Source: Owenia fusiformis (taxonomy: Eukaryota > Annelida > Polychaeta > Sabellida > Oweniidae). Taken from it: a stretch of DNA of 64,000 bases. The position numbers were made by a program, and so were the translations under genes. The notes below the pieces were generated by a model. That model made no database searches, had not been told where the DNA came from, and worked only from the letters and a program-made list of their open reading frames with translations. Position 1 is the first letter of the stretch. The number at the start of each line of letters is the position of its first letter. The DNA lies in contig CAIIXF020000809.1 of the NCBI GenBank assembly GCA_903813345.2, positions 1 to 64,000 on the forward strand, in the 5' to 3' direction. Shown in pieces: positions 45,576-57,721 of the stretch.

Positions 45576-46075
45576 NNNNNNNNNNNNNNNNNNNNNNNNN
45601 NNNNNNNNNNNNNNNNNNNNNNNNNNNNNNNNNNNNNNNNNNNNNNNNNNNNNNNNNNNNNNNNNNNNNNNNNNNNNNNNNNNNNNNNNNNNNNNNNNNN
45701 NNNNNNNNNNNNNNNNNNNNNNNNNNNNNNNNNNNNNNNNNNNNNNNNNNNNNNNNNNNNNNNNNNNNNNNNNNNNNNNNNNNNNNNNNNNNNNNNNNNN
45801 NNNNNNNNNNNNNNNNNNNNNNNNNNNNNNNNNNNNNNNNNNNNNNNNNNNNNNNNNNNNNNNNNNNNNNNNNNNNNNNNNNNNNNNNNNNNNNNNNNNN
45901 NNNNNNNNNNNNNNNNNNNNNNNNNNNNNNNNNNNNNNNNNNNNNNNNNNNNNNNNNNNNNNNNNNNNNNNNNNNNNNNNNNNNNNNNNNNNNNNNNNNN
46001 NNNNNNNNNNNNNNNNNNNNNNNNNNNNNNNNNNNNNNNNNNNNNNNNNNNNNNNNNNNNNNNNNNNNNNNNNNN
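45576..46075. other. Assembly gap, 500 N
   Basis: Exactly 500 N between copy 2 and the inverted copy 3. Confidence 1.
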
Positions 46076-46480
46076 TTGCCAAGGGAGGGGGCGACTTTTG
46101 GATATGGATGAGTCATGCGTGTAGCGTGCCACACAGCACAATCTGGGAGATCCAGGGTATATAACCCATAAACAAGAAAAAATGTGTTTTTAGAAAACTT
46201 AACTTGACTTTTTCTAAAATAAAATAAACATTTTGCACTCATTCTTCAAAGTATTTACATACTGTATGGGTTCCTGAGAAACTATACATAGTATATTAGA
46301 ATTCCATATAATATGAGAAATGAGATCTTCTATGCTTGATGCAGACTAGATAATGACATAGTATAATTTCTGTCATTATTATTTTACACTTTGACTTTTA
46401 TTAGCTCTAGGCACTTCTAGGCTCAATTTCAAATCGAGGGCGGTCGCCCCCCCCCCACCCTCCCCCTTCCGACGCCAATG
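46076..46480. mobile_element. CAKKGGCGTC-end MITE, partial (copy 3)
   Basis: Inverted equivalent of 19004-19420 lacking its outer end at the gap; the inner end is CCTTCCGACGCCAATG. Confidence 0.6.
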
Positions 46481-46564
46481 TACTGTAAGGTTGTTTTGAA
46501 AATAACATTTTTCAGATTTACCATTAAGTAACTTAATAAACTGCATGATGTAAATTAAACATAC

Positions 46565-46737
46565 TCTTCAGAGCAGTCCAGTGCGTTGCGTTGTAGCAGT
46601 GCCACTTGATCACAATAACTACCAGCATTGTACAGTCACTCTCAGCCTCTAGACCCGTTTCATTGTTGTCAGTTCCCTTCGGGCACAGGGCAGGGTCAGT
46701 GGTGCCCTCTATACAGTAATGATATTGGCATTAGTAC
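46565..46737 (-). pseudogene. Exon N, 13-bp deletion (copy 3)
   Basis: Acceptor CTACAG and donor GTATGT present. AATATCATTAC lacks 13 bases of copies 1 and 2, which shifts the frame; CIEGTTDPALCP then follows in another frame. Confidence 0.55.
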
Positions 46738-46799
46738 CTGTAGATGACATGTGTCAAAATTAACATGAAAAATGGATTCATTAAGTAAAACATATTTCT

Positions 46800-46925
46800 T
46801 TAATTCATATTACTATATTGGCTAATTAAAACGCAGGATTAAATACTGCACTAAGGGCCGATGTGAAAAATTCAGTCCTCCCTAGTGGGGATTGAACCCA
46901 TGACACCTCACTTTCCGGGCGCCAA
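46800..46925 (-). repeat. SINE-like fragment (copy 3)
   Basis: Inverted counterpart of 18550-18680, with B-box-like GGTTCAATCC on the minus strand near 46889-46898. Confidence 0.5.
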
Positions 46926-46962
46926 CAAAAAACTCAAACTTAAAATCAATGCTAATGCATAC

Positions 46963-47093
46963 CTTGATTTGGTGAGGCAGTCTCAGCTAGGTTCTTACAG
47001 AAGTAGACTGCAGCAGTGCTGGAGTGACCATACCAAGGGTAGGGCAGTAAAAGCCACCTGGACAGGGACTATATTGGCTGTTATCAGAGAGTC
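46963..47093 (-). pseudogene. Exon M, frameshift (copy 3)
   Basis: 131 bases, same missing base as the other copies. Confidence 0.6.
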
Positions 47094-47343
47094 CTACAAG
47101 GCAAACAGAATTTAGTAAACTGGATCTAAAATCTGGAAATATGAGATAAATAGACAGTAATATCAGAATCTCCAAATAGCAGAAAATGAATGAATGGCCC
47201 GATTAAGTATTTCCAATTGCAGCCTAAATATTCATGTAATACAATTACTAGAGACAAAATACTCAATAGAAATCTTGTGTGACAAGCTAATCTGGAAGAT
47301 CATTAAGATACTAGAAATATTTTGACATATTCAAAACACTTAC

Positions 47344-47496
47344 CCTTGCGGTTGTTGAATGTTCCAATAGGGCAAGGAATTCATTGTTAAATAGCCAGCT
47401 GGGCATGTCTGTTGGGTCTCCTGATCCTGATAAGTCCCATTCTCACAATGTATTGGGGCCTCAGTGCTTGAGGGATAGTAGTGGCCAATTGGAAAT
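47344..47496 (-). CDS. Exon L, intact only in copy 3
   Basis: 153 bases, phase 2-2, fully open: FPIGHYYPSSTEAP, CENGTYQDQETQQTCPAGYL, ending IQQPQG at a GTAAGTG donor. It shows what the exon was before the extra base seen in copies 1 and 2, or a restored state. Confidence 0.7.
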
Positions 47497-47670
47497 CTGG
47501 AATTACAGTTGTGTATTGTATTTTACCACTCATATTTAAATGAAGATACACATTATTTTACAAGACAAAGGACAGAAGTAGAATTGAAAGTTAATACATG
47601 TAGGATTAAAATTCAAAATCAAGTACAGTACAGTATGTATAGCAAAGCACGTGACCAAAATCAGTGTTAA

Positions 47671-48062
47671 ATAACGCAGATGCGAGTAGGTAGTTACCAG
47701 ATTCACCACCAGGTGGCTCGTTCGGGTCAGATAGCATGGCGGGTATAGTAGAAAGTTCCCTTTAACTTAAATTACATCTATTTGCGTGGTTCAATTTTCA
47801 TATAACAAAGAAAATGTTGTCTGCCCAATACAAGAAAAGATAATTTACTTTTTTGTGATTTTTTAACATGGGGGTCTATGGGGAATCAACCCGAACAAGA
47901 AGTCACATTTTCAAAAAAATTAAATTTTCAAAGTTGATAGACAATTTTTGAAACCATATTTCTAGATGTACTTTTACATGCAGATTTCAAATTTGACATC
48001 ACTTTGACAGAATTTTAAATATTTAATGACGTAAATCAAGATTATTTCTACTCGCATCTAGC
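47671..48062. mobile_element. Insertion with short inverted ends, copy 3 only
   Basis: GCAGATGCGAGTAG (47676-47689) and CTACTCGCATCTAGC (48048-48062) are inverted; copies 1 and 2 read straight through (TTAACACTGATTTTAG) at about 17810. No ORF; target duplication unclear (TAA or so). Family not recognised. Confidence 0.65.
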
Positions 48063-48255
48063 TAATTGTGCTTGGAAGAAACATAACAACAGTTTGTCTT
48101 CAAGAATCAATTTCAAAAGAAAATCAGTTAGAGACACTGGGTTTTTTCATTGTCCTGTGTCATACTTTGCGCCCCCTTTATATTTTTAAGGAACAATATA
48201 TGTTGGTGGATATTTTGTGAAAAAGGGACGAAATTAAGGATATTTCTTCACTCAC

Positions 48256-48525
48256 CTGAGTTCATATGAAGCAGAATTATTCTGGCCCCCTGGACAATAG
48301 TAGTCATTGTCACAATTTGCAGCAGGTGTCTCATCCCCCATTCCAGTAGAATAAATGCCTCCAGTACATAGTTTACAATCTTGTTGAGTTGCATCAAGGA
48401 AGTAGCCTGGGGGAGAGGGAGTGGGACTTGAGGATCCCTCGGGACAGTAATGCTCCAGGGGACATTCTACACCTGTTGTGTTGTCAGTGGATATAGCTGT
48501 TGATGATTTGAGTACACAGTAATAG
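48256..48525 (-). CDS. Exon K, clean with 4-codon deletion (copy 3)
   Basis: 270 bases, same splice sites, open. It lacks DEPR after ATQQ; one cysteine is changed (PTPSPPG for PTPCPPG) and several other residues differ. Confidence 0.75.
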
Positions 48526-49468
48526 CTTGGAGAAAAAATATTCAGAAGTAAGACATCTTGCAGAATTACCAAACATACACATCGGATCAATTTTGCATCA
48601 ATTTCTGACTTGAAATGTGACGTCCAGTGTCCACATGTATAAGGTACACATGTATATGGAATATAAAACCTCAATATTAGAGTTAACCATTTTATGGAAA
48701 TAATTACGAAGATTTTATGGTTTACCTTGTTTCATTTTTATGATCTAAAAGCACTTGTTCATTTTAATGTAACATTTTACACATAATCAATCACAGACCC
48801 ATTTACAGTAAAAAATGTTATAAATGTTGTAACTGAATTAAATTGATTGACCTATTCTGTGATGAGAACAAGAAAATCTGAGTAGACTTGAGGAAATAAT
48901 AATAAATCTGCTATAACTTAAGTCATGGGTCTCACTACCAACCCCAACTTAAAGTTTTAGGAACAAAACACTAATTGGGAGTATGATGTCATTGCACAAC
49001 TAATACCCTTCTACTTCAGGGACTAGGACTGTCTGTGCCTTCCAAACCCTAAGAGCCTTAATGTAAGGAGTTATCAATATATAAGGCATGCTTTTTACTC
49101 TTTCCATGGACCGATCATTTAACAAATATATCATCCAGTAGTGGACATAGGTTATTACATTTAACAAAAGTATCAAGCAAAGGTACTTTAAATGCCAAGT
49201 AAACTGGTTGATGTTTCATTCAGGGTATCACTCATAATAAACCAGTTGTTCCTGTCCAACTGGTAGATTGCAGATTGCCAGAATCCAGAATGGGTTAATT
49301 GGTTCAGTTTTTGTGAAGACCATGTTTGCTCATTGGTGATGAACTTTCACCCTGAACCTAATCTGACCTTTACCCAATACATTTCAAATTCACATCTCAT
49401 TCAGTAATGACAGAATTCAAGAATCAATATCTACATTTTTTATTAGAATTTATTTCAATCATCTTTAC
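48526..49468. other. Intron, no gene recognised
   Basis: Inverted counterpart of 16390-17331, without private insertions. Confidence 0.5.
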
Positions 49469-49700
49469 CTTCTAGACAAATGTTAGCATCAGTGGTGTTG
49501 TTTAAGGTGAAGCGATCTCTGACTAACAATGGGAGAAATATCCAGCCTGGCAATATCCTGAAGACCATGTCTGCCTTACAATCCCACAGTACATTCCCCC
49601 GAGACATAGGGTACAGGTGGAGCTACAGCTGTATTGTTGTATCCTGTGTCATTTCCAAATGTGCCAAAAGGACAGGGCCATTTGTCAGATTTTTTTCATA
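49469..49700 (-). pseudogene. Exon J, degenerate (copy 3)
   Basis: CPFGTFGNDTGYNNTAVA, then stop after ECTVGL; GTAAAG donor intact. Confidence 0.45.
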
Positions 49701-50515
49701 CTTAAAATACATGATGGGTTGGTTGAGGTCTTGTCATATATATATCGTCCCATTATTTCAACATTGTTATAACTCACTTTTTACAGGTTTTGAGATAAGT
49801 ATACAATCTTTCCCAATTTTTCACGAGGAATTCATTTCTGAGGTCCATTTTAATGGATCTCATCTTCTTTTGGAGATATCCAGTGCCACATTGTTATAAG
49901 TACAAAATGAGGAAAAAAATTTAATGCCACCTTGTCATAGCCAATCAGCCACATAATTTTGATCATGTGACTAATAGTTACAACAAATAGTTATAACAAT
50001 GTGGAAATAATGGGAGGATCTCCTGCTATTATACTTTGTAGGTAATTAACAAAGCAGATCATAAATCATGACATCATGCCTGCAGTACAAACAAAATAAA
50101 GCAGATTTGACATTATTTGTGACAAAAAATGTTCATTCTGTGAATTTAATCAATTACCCTGTTATAGCCTTTTTACCTTTGTCATGTACCTCATGTTTAA
50201 AGATCTGGTAGATTTATCCAAAATATTTACAATTTTTCACACTTAAGTTGTGTTGTTACGGCAGCCACTTGACAATGATCAAACTTGTTATAGCAACAAA
50301 ATATGAATGCGATTGAAGGTATATAACAGAAATTATTGATGATTATCATAGTACCCCTTCATAAAAGTAGCCAGGGGGTATAAATGGCAAAAATTCGCAG
50401 ATGCTGAAAAACTAGACCCTATCATTTTCAAAACCAATGAGAAACTAGACAACAGCAACGCCAAAGCGTAGCAAATCCCATCAAACAGCCATGGCTGGCA
50501 TATCTACTAACAAAG
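49701..50515. other. Intron, no gene recognised
   Basis: Inverted counterpart of 15361-16159. Confidence 0.45.
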
Positions 50516-51640
50516 TATATAGCAAAAATGGCAGCCATTTTTCAAAATGGCCACCTTCTACCAAAAGTGACATTAGACAGTGTGCCATGCTTATAGTACT
50601 CACATACCAAAAATGAACAAAATTGCTCCACTAATTTTCGAATTATAGTAAAATAAGTTAAAATGGTGGCCATTTTTCAAAATGGCTGCCTTCTACCAAA
50701 AGTGTCATTAGACAGTGTGCCATGCTTACAGTATTCACATCCCAAATATGAACAAAATTGCTCCACTACTTTTGGAGTTATAGTAAAATACGTTAAAATG
50801 TTTGCCATTTTTCAAAATGGCCACCTTCTACCAAAAGTGTCATTAGACAGTGTGCCATGCTTATAGTATTCACATACCAAAAATGAACAAAATCGCTTCA
50901 CTACTTTTCGAGTTATAGTATGAAATATGTTAAAATGGCAGCCATTTTTCAAAATGGCAACCTTCTACCAAAAGTGTCATTAGACTGTGTGCCATGCTTA
51001 TAGTATTCACATAATAACAAATATGAACAAAATCGCTCCACTACTTTTCGAGTTATAGTAAAACATGTTAAAATGGCAGCCATTTCTCATTTTTCAAAAT
51101 GGCCACAATTTTCCAAAATGGCCACCTTCTACCAAAAGTGTCACTAAACAGTGTGCCATGCTTATAGTATTCACATACCAAATATGAACAAAACCACTCC
51201 ACCACTTTTTGAGTTACAGCAAAAATCGTAAAATAACGAGTAAAGGCCACCATTTTTCAAGATGGGTGCCATGTGCTTCTTAAATATCTATATTTCTAGC
51301 TTTATTAATGTCTTTTATAATTTTTTTACATTTAAAACATATTGCTATTACAGTTTTACATATTGGACATAAATTACTGTAAAATCGGCACTAAAATGGC
51401 TGCCATTTTTTATAAGCGCCCATTTTGAAAATTGGCTTTTGAGCAGAACTTCTATCCCCATAGGGTATATGTGTACAAAATATGAACAAAATCGGGCCAA
51501 CAGTATATGAGTTATTGCCCGGACAAAGGGATGGACGGACAGACGTACATACGGACGGACGGATGGACAGACGCGTTCCCTATATCCCTCGGAACTTCGT
51601 TCAATGGGATAATGATATTTTTCACATAATTAACATCCAG
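50516..51640 (-). repeat. Minisatellite-carrying element (copy 3)
   Basis: Inverted counterpart of 14270-15360 with tandem units (50516-51260) and a GGAC microsatellite (51528-51570). Divergence between units is clearer here. Confidence 0.75.
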
Positions 51641-51789
51641 TACCTTATCAGTCAAAATGGAACACGAGTCATTTTCTTTATAATTAGATGGGCAGAATAA
51701 TGGTAAATATATGATATAAATATACAATAACAAAATGGAAGGGAATAAAAATTCAGTTTACAGGGTTATTTTGATATTTCAAAAAAAAA

Positions 51790-53483
51790 AATTAGTACCG
51801 TGGGTACTGGGCTCACATGGTGACAGAAAAAAACGGATATAATTTTTTGCTGATTTTTTGTAACAAAATTATTTAAAGCCACTTGCCACTATTTTGGACT
51901 GACGGAGAGACAGATGGACAAATCGATGTTAAGTAAAATTGCTGAAAAAAACGGATATAATTTTTTTTCAATTATTTGGAACAAAATTATTTCATACAAC
52001 TACTCTTTACAGTGACATGGCTTTTTGCAATGCAAGACACCTGAAATTATTTGTAAAGCTAGAAAATGGGCCAAAATTGAATTTCGCGAGACAAAAATGA
52101 CGACCATTTTGAAATCAGGCAAGCTTTTGAACCAGGAGTCAAAGGGGAGTTTTTTTGTATTTATGTTGAACAAAAATAACGTGAAACTGGAATCCTATCG
52201 ACAGAGGTTTTAAGTAAATGGTCCAAAAGAGGATTTCGCGAGACAGATGAACAATGCAAATCAATGTTAACTAAAATGGCTGAAAAAAAACAGATATAAT
52301 ATTTTGCCGATTTTTTGTAACAAAATTATTTCATACAACTACTCTTTACAGTGACATGGCTTTTTACAATGCAGGACAGCTGAAATTATTTGTAAAGCTA
52401 GGAAATGGGCAAAAAGTGAATTTCGCGAAACAAGAATGGCGACCATTTTGAAAATAGGCGAGCTTTTGAACCAAGAGTCATAGGAGAGTTTTTTGTATTG
52501 ATGTTGAACAAAATTAACTTAAAACGAGAATCCTATCGACAGAGGGTTTAAGGTAAATGGTCCAAAAGTGGATTTTGCGAGACAGATAGACAAATCAATA
52601 TTAACTAAAATGGCTGAAAATAAAAAAATGGATATAATTTTTCGCTGATTTCTCGTAACAAAATTATTTCATACATCTTCTCTTTACATTGACATGGATT
52701 TTTACAATGTAGGACACTTGAAATTATTTGTAAAGCTAGGAAATGGGTCAAAAGTGAATTTCGCGAGACAAAAATGGCGGCCATTTTGAAAATAGGCGAG
52801 CTTTTGAACCAGGAGTCATAGGGGAGTTTTCTGTATTGATGTTGAACAGAAATATTTTAAAACAGGAATCCTATGGACAGAGGTTTTAAAACGTACCACT
52901 GTTATTGACGAAAAGTGGATTTCGCGAGTCAGATAGACAAATCAATGTTAACTAAAATGGCTGAAAATAAAAAAATGCATATAATTTTTCGCTGATTTTT
53001 TGTAACAATATTATAACATATATCTACCCTTTACATTGACATGGATTTCTACATTGTAGGACACCTGAAATTATTTGTAAAGCTAGGAAATGGGTCAAAA
53101 GTGAATTTCGCGAGACAAAAGTGACGGCCATTTTGAAAATAGGCGAGCTTTTGAACCAGGAGTCATAGGGGAGTTTTCTGTATTGATCTTGAACAGAAAT
53201 AATTTAAAACAGGAATCCTATCGACAGAGGTTTTAAAGGAAATGGGTCAAAAGTGAATTTCGCGAGACAAAAGTGACGGCCATTTTGAAAATAGGCGAGC
53301 TTTTGAACCAGGAGTCATAGGGGGGTTTTCTGTATTGATCTTGAACAGAAATAACTTAAAACAGGAATCTTATCGACAGAGGTTTTAAAACGTGCCACTA
53401 TTGTTGACGGACGGACGGACAGACGGATGGACAGACAGACGGACAAGTGAGTGATTGCAAAAGCTCACCATGTGAGCTAACAA
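51790..53483. mobile_element. 1.7-kb insertion with tandem core and ACGG microsatellite, copy 3 only
   Basis: GGGCTCACATGGTGA (about 51810-51823) and TCACCATGTGAGCTAACAAG (53466-53485) are inverted ends. The core has units of about 340-350 bp (GAATTTCGCGAGACAAAAAT, GGCGAGCTTTTGAACCAG, GAGTCATAGGGGAG) plus a shorter last unit, then GACGGACGGACAGACGG (about 53406-53440). Copies 1 and 2 have the empty site in a T-run (TTCTTGTTTTTGAAAT) without an obvious target duplication. The end-tandem-microsatellite-end layout is that of pearl-like minisatellite elements of molluscs, which have been linked to Helentrons. Confidence 0.75.
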
Positions 53484-53673
53484 GAAACCATAAAAAAGAT
53501 GTGTTTTAAATGTTAATCAGTGATTTTTGCTCTGCAAGGCCTACATATACACATGATTACCTATACCAAAAATAGGTTTCAAAAATTACAACTCAAAAGT
53601 TATGAAGACCTATATTTCAACCTCTGATTTCTCAATATCAGCAAAAATGCAATTGTAACAATGTGGAAAAATA

Positions 53674-54150
53674 CCGGATTTTCTCGCATATAAGCCCTGG
53701 GCGTATAACTGAAAGAAGGGGTAATTTCGTCTGTTATTTTACCTCTTATTTTTCGCCCATGGGCGTATAAGTGTACTACTTTCGAATTTTAGCCCAGTGG
53801 GCGTAAAGGTGAGAAGAGCTGATGAATACAAAGACTACCGTACCTACTGTTGTAGTCCTACCACATGTTTTGTAAGAATTATAAAGGAAATGTCACCTAC
53901 AACCTTGGACTTAATGTTGAAACAAAGTAACAACGGAACGATCCACCACTGCCACTTACGGCACAGCGTTGAACTTAATGTTGAAACAAAGTAACGACAG
54001 AACGATCTGGCAGTGAAAAATACTCTTGAATTTATTGAAAAAATCAATAAATAGTCATTTTTTATAGGCCCATGGGCGTATAAGCGTACTACATTCGATT
54101 TTTGGCCCATGGGCCTAAATTTAGTGGGGTGTATATGCGAGAAAATCCAG
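53674..54150. mobile_element. TA-flanked MITE (477 bp), copy 3 only
   Basis: Ends CCGGATTTTCTCGCATATA and, inverted, CTGGATTTTCTCGCATATAC; TA at 53672-53673 and 54151-54152. Copies 1 and 2 have the empty site (GTCCTATTATTTCC). Tc1/mariner/pogo-type target. It contains repeated CCCATGGGCGTATAAG; a short ORF (53797-53994) is not convincing. Confidence 0.85.
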
Positions 54151-54562
54151 TAATAGGACGATATGTAGATATAGGTAGATATGTAGATATAGGTGGTGCA
54201 TAGTAATTTTTGCTTCTTTGTGTTTTGATTAGAAGTATGGCATGCTTTTTACTCATGAAGATTAAAATGTAAAGAATATTTTTTAGTTTTTCATCATAAA
54301 ATGACAGTAGCTTGACACCTTGTGTAATATAAAGATTTGAATCATCAGTTATTTTAAACGTAAGTAAAATTCTTAAATTATTGGGGAGGTTTCACATAAA
54401 GGATATGGCTAAAACGCATCTGCAACCCTATCTCATTCCGATCGAACAGCTATGCCTAAATCTGGTGAATTAAGTAAAAATGTGCGAAACCTCTCTAATA
54501 GAAATGCTATTTTAACAATTATTTAGTTGAGACTTGATTATGCAAGCTAAGTTCTCACTCAC

Positions 54563-54811
54563 CATGGGAACAGTGGTATCCAGCTGGACATGTCACTGTT
54601 TCATTAATCACCACAGCACCATTACTGTTATCACAATAGTAACCTGCAGGACATAACTTTCACTCACTCTGACCAATGTTGCCTTGGTATCCGTCACTGT
54701 CGTAGATGAATGAGTCATATGTGCCCTCAGGACAGTAGTAGCCTATGGGGCATGGCTGAGGGTTCTCAGTGATCTCACCTTGGGGGCAGTAGAAACTGGC
54801 ACTGCAGTTAA
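54563..54811 (-). CDS. Exon I, full length (copy 3)
   Basis: 249 bases, phase 1-1, same modules as 32217-32465 and the same 24-base GTGAGT...CTGCAG segment with TGA (54644-54667). Confidence 0.65.
54644..54667 (-). other. Candidate 24-nt intron or remnant (copy 3)
   Basis: Same 24 bases as 32361-32384 on the minus strand, unchanged although copy 3 is otherwise diverged. Confidence 0.4.
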
Positions 54812-55037
54812 CTGTAAGTACAAAGTAAAATAAAATGAAATTAAAATGATATGTTTGAACAGTACCATTTATGAATCACAATGAATCAGTCTAATATCTA
54901 ATGTTGGGTGTTTTCCTAATGGCAAGTGCAGTAACTGACAGTATGTTCTTTTTGTAAAACCCAAGTCATGAAAATGACCAGAGAAAGTTTTGATTGAAAT
55001 CAGCCTATCCCCTCTCATACTGCATCAAGCTACATAC

Positions 55038-55271
55038 CAGCATCCCAGGGTGAACCCACTGCAGTCATATTCTATTTGGGACAGTAATTCCCACCAGTGC
55101 AGTTCTGACAGTTTCCTACAGATGTCCTCCTAGTTGCACAGTTTTATGTCCCTGGGGGACAAGCTAGTGGGGCAGAGAACTGTTGGGGGCAATAATGACC
55201 TGTGGGACACTCATCAGCACTTGCTCCAAGGAAGGGTATGGTAATTTCTGATCCAAATGCACAGAAGTAAC
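55038..55271 (-). pseudogene. Exon H, full length but with stops (copy 3)
   Basis: 234 bases, correct phase 1-1, including the 16 bases missing from copies 1 and 2. It has the common TAA after PPGT and a private TAG (CPK-stop) where the others have TGG. Confidence 0.65.
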
Positions 55272-55531
55272 CTGTATTGTAAAATACTGTTTACAATTCA
55301 AATTATCCATTTATCTTTAATATCCTCTCATATTTACGAAGAGGTTGATGAGGCCCTGATGATGGTTTCTACTTAATAAAGAAGAACAAAAACAGATTGC
55401 TTTTCATGCAAAAAGCTGTTTTTTAACTACAATACCGAAAATACCTGGTATGTAGAATACACTTGGGGAATATATAATAGAGAAGTTTCAATTATAGGTT
55501 AAAGGTTAACAAGGGGTAAAGGATCACTTAC

Positions 55532-55699
55532 CAGGGTCACATGGCTCTGTAAGCTCAGGCAGCCCTTATGTCTCACAGTAAATTCCTCCTGTACATGGCT
55601 GACAGAACTGTATACCATATGCATGGATTTGGCCGTTGAATGTCCCTACAGGACAGGGATTCTCTGTTGCAAATGTTGCGCTTACTTCACAGAAGTACC
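55532..55699 (-). pseudogene. Exon G, frame kept but TAA (copy 3)
   Basis: 168 bases, phase 1-1, with the two bases lost in copies 1 and 2. FCQPCTGGIYCET then meets TAA (CAA in the other copies). Confidence 0.65.
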
Positions 55700-56010
55700 C
55701 TATGAAATAAAAGGACTAAAGTAACTGTCCATAAAACTGTCATTCTTCTAATTTATAGTGATTCTGTAAAGAAATCTCTATTATTTTCATTTCATATAAT
55801 GTCACATTTAATGACATGAAAGGGACAAAAATATTTACATTGTAATTATACCTAAGCAAGCAATGGTTTGTTTTTGCTCATGTCCTATCAATGACTAAAT
55901 CAGTGGACAACAAGGATGTCACTCAATCACAACCACAATCACTGCATGTTCTTACTGACGATAATATTTGGTTAAGTAAAACACAGAATGAAATCCTGAG
56001 CTGAGGGCTG

Positions 56011-57335
56011 CTAACAAGGCACAGACATGAACAACATCGTACCTAAAACACAGCATTGTGGTCTTGTTGACCAAGAAAGCAAGATGGCCGCAGAAAAGTT
56101 AATCAGCTCTAGAACTTATCACTGTGTAACATATGTAAAAAATTTGAACGGTTTGGCTGGAAACCTGTAGACAAGCCTCGATAGACAAGATTTTAGGATG
56201 GAAAATCTAAAAACTTAACATTTACCCAGAATGCCCAAAAACTAATCAGTTCTAAACTTTCATGCGTAGAAACATCCCTGAAAATTTCAGATGAATCCCT
56301 CAAATGGTTTGGCTGGAAACCTGTAGACAAGTCTTGAAAGTGAAGATTTTAGGACGGAAAATCCAAAATGGCCACCTTAAAATTTACCCAGAATGCCCAA
56401 AAACCAATCAGTTCTTGACGTTGATATGTAGAAACATCCCTGAAAATTTCAGATGAATCCCTCAAATGGTTTGGCTAAAAATCTGTAGACAAGTCTTGAA
56501 ATTGAAGATTTTAGGACGGAAAATCCAAAATGGCCACCTTAAAATTTACTCACAATGGCCAAAAACTAATCAGTTCTTGACATTGATACGTAGAAACATC
56601 CCTGAAAATTTCAGATGAATCCCTCAAATGGTTTGGCTGGAATCCTGTAGGCAAGTCTTGAAAGTGAAGATTTTAGGACAGAAAATCCAAAATGGCCACC
56701 TTAAAATTTACCCAGAATGCCCAAAAACCAATCAGTTCTGACGTTGAGATGTAGAAACATCCCTGAAAATTTCAGATGAATCCCTCAAATGGTTTGGCTG
56801 AAAATCTGTAGACAAGTCTTGAGAGTGAAGATTTTAGGACAGAAAATCCAAAATGGCCACCTTAAAATTTAACCAGAATGCCCAAAAACTAATAAGTTCT
56901 TGATGTTGATATGTAGAAACATCCCTGAAAATTTCAGATGAATCCCTCAAAAGGTTTGGCTGGAAACCTGTAGACAAGTCTTGAAAGTAAAGATTTTAGG
57001 ACGGAAAATCCAAAATGGCCACCTTAAAATTTACCCAGAATGCCCAAAAACTAATCAGTTCTTGACGTTGATATGTAGAAACATCCCTGAAAATTTCAGA
57101 TGAACCCCTCAAATGGTTTGGCTGAAAACCTGTAGACAAGTCTTGAAAGTGAAGATTTTAGGATGGAAAATCCAAAATGGCCACCTTAAAATTTACCCAG
57201 AATGCCCAAAAACTAATCAGTTCTTGACGTTGATATGTAGAAACATTCCTGAAAATTTCAGATGAATCCCTCAAATTGTTTGGCTGGAAACCTGTAGACA
57301 AGCTGAAAAGTGAGACGCCTCTTGTTAGGTACGAT
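56011..57335. mobile_element. Insertion with 162-bp tandem array, copy 3 only
   Basis: GAAACATCCCTGAAAATTTC starts at 56269, 56431, 56593, 56754, 56916, 57078 and 57240: seven units of 162 (once 161) bp, plus a degenerate first unit. Ends: CTAACAAGGCAC with ATCGTACC on the left; CTTGTTAGGTACGAT on the right, so CTAACAAG and ATCGTACC are inverted. Copies 1 and 2 read straight through at the poly-T before CAGCAGCCC (12260, 31020). Confidence 0.75.
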
Positions 57336-57358
57336 AAAAAGTCAGTCAGTCTACTTAC

Positions 57359-57535
57359 TCGTTTACTAACTCAGCCATGGGGCAATATGAAGTATTGTAG
57401 AGTATGATTGGTGCCATTGTAATATCACTGTATAAATCCTGTGGACAATCCTTGCAGTATGCCACGCCCAGTTTGTCTTGGTATGAGCCAGAGGGACATC
57501 AGATAGGAGCTTCACTTCCAGTGGGGCAATAGTGA
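57359..57535 (-). pseudogene. Exon F (copy 3)
   Basis: HYCPTGSEAPI, TGA, CPSGSYQDKLGVAYCKDC in a single frame; donor GTAAGT. It shows that copies 1 and 2 have four extra bases. Confidence 0.5.
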
Positions 57536-57721
57536 CTTAAACATAACAAGTTAATAAATATATGAAATTATGAACATCACTCAAGTGGAACAACAGTGAC
57601 CTTATACAAATAACAAGTCAAAATATATGTGCAGTAAATAAAAATCCATTTGAAATCAGTTGAGAAATTGGATCATCATAAAAGTTTACAAAATCAATGT
57701 TTCCTCATAAGAGCCATTTAC

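Noticed and set aside
45501-46242. ORFs on both strands across the gap at 45576-46075
   Set aside because: Gap artefacts; flanking residues come from a MITE and from spacer.
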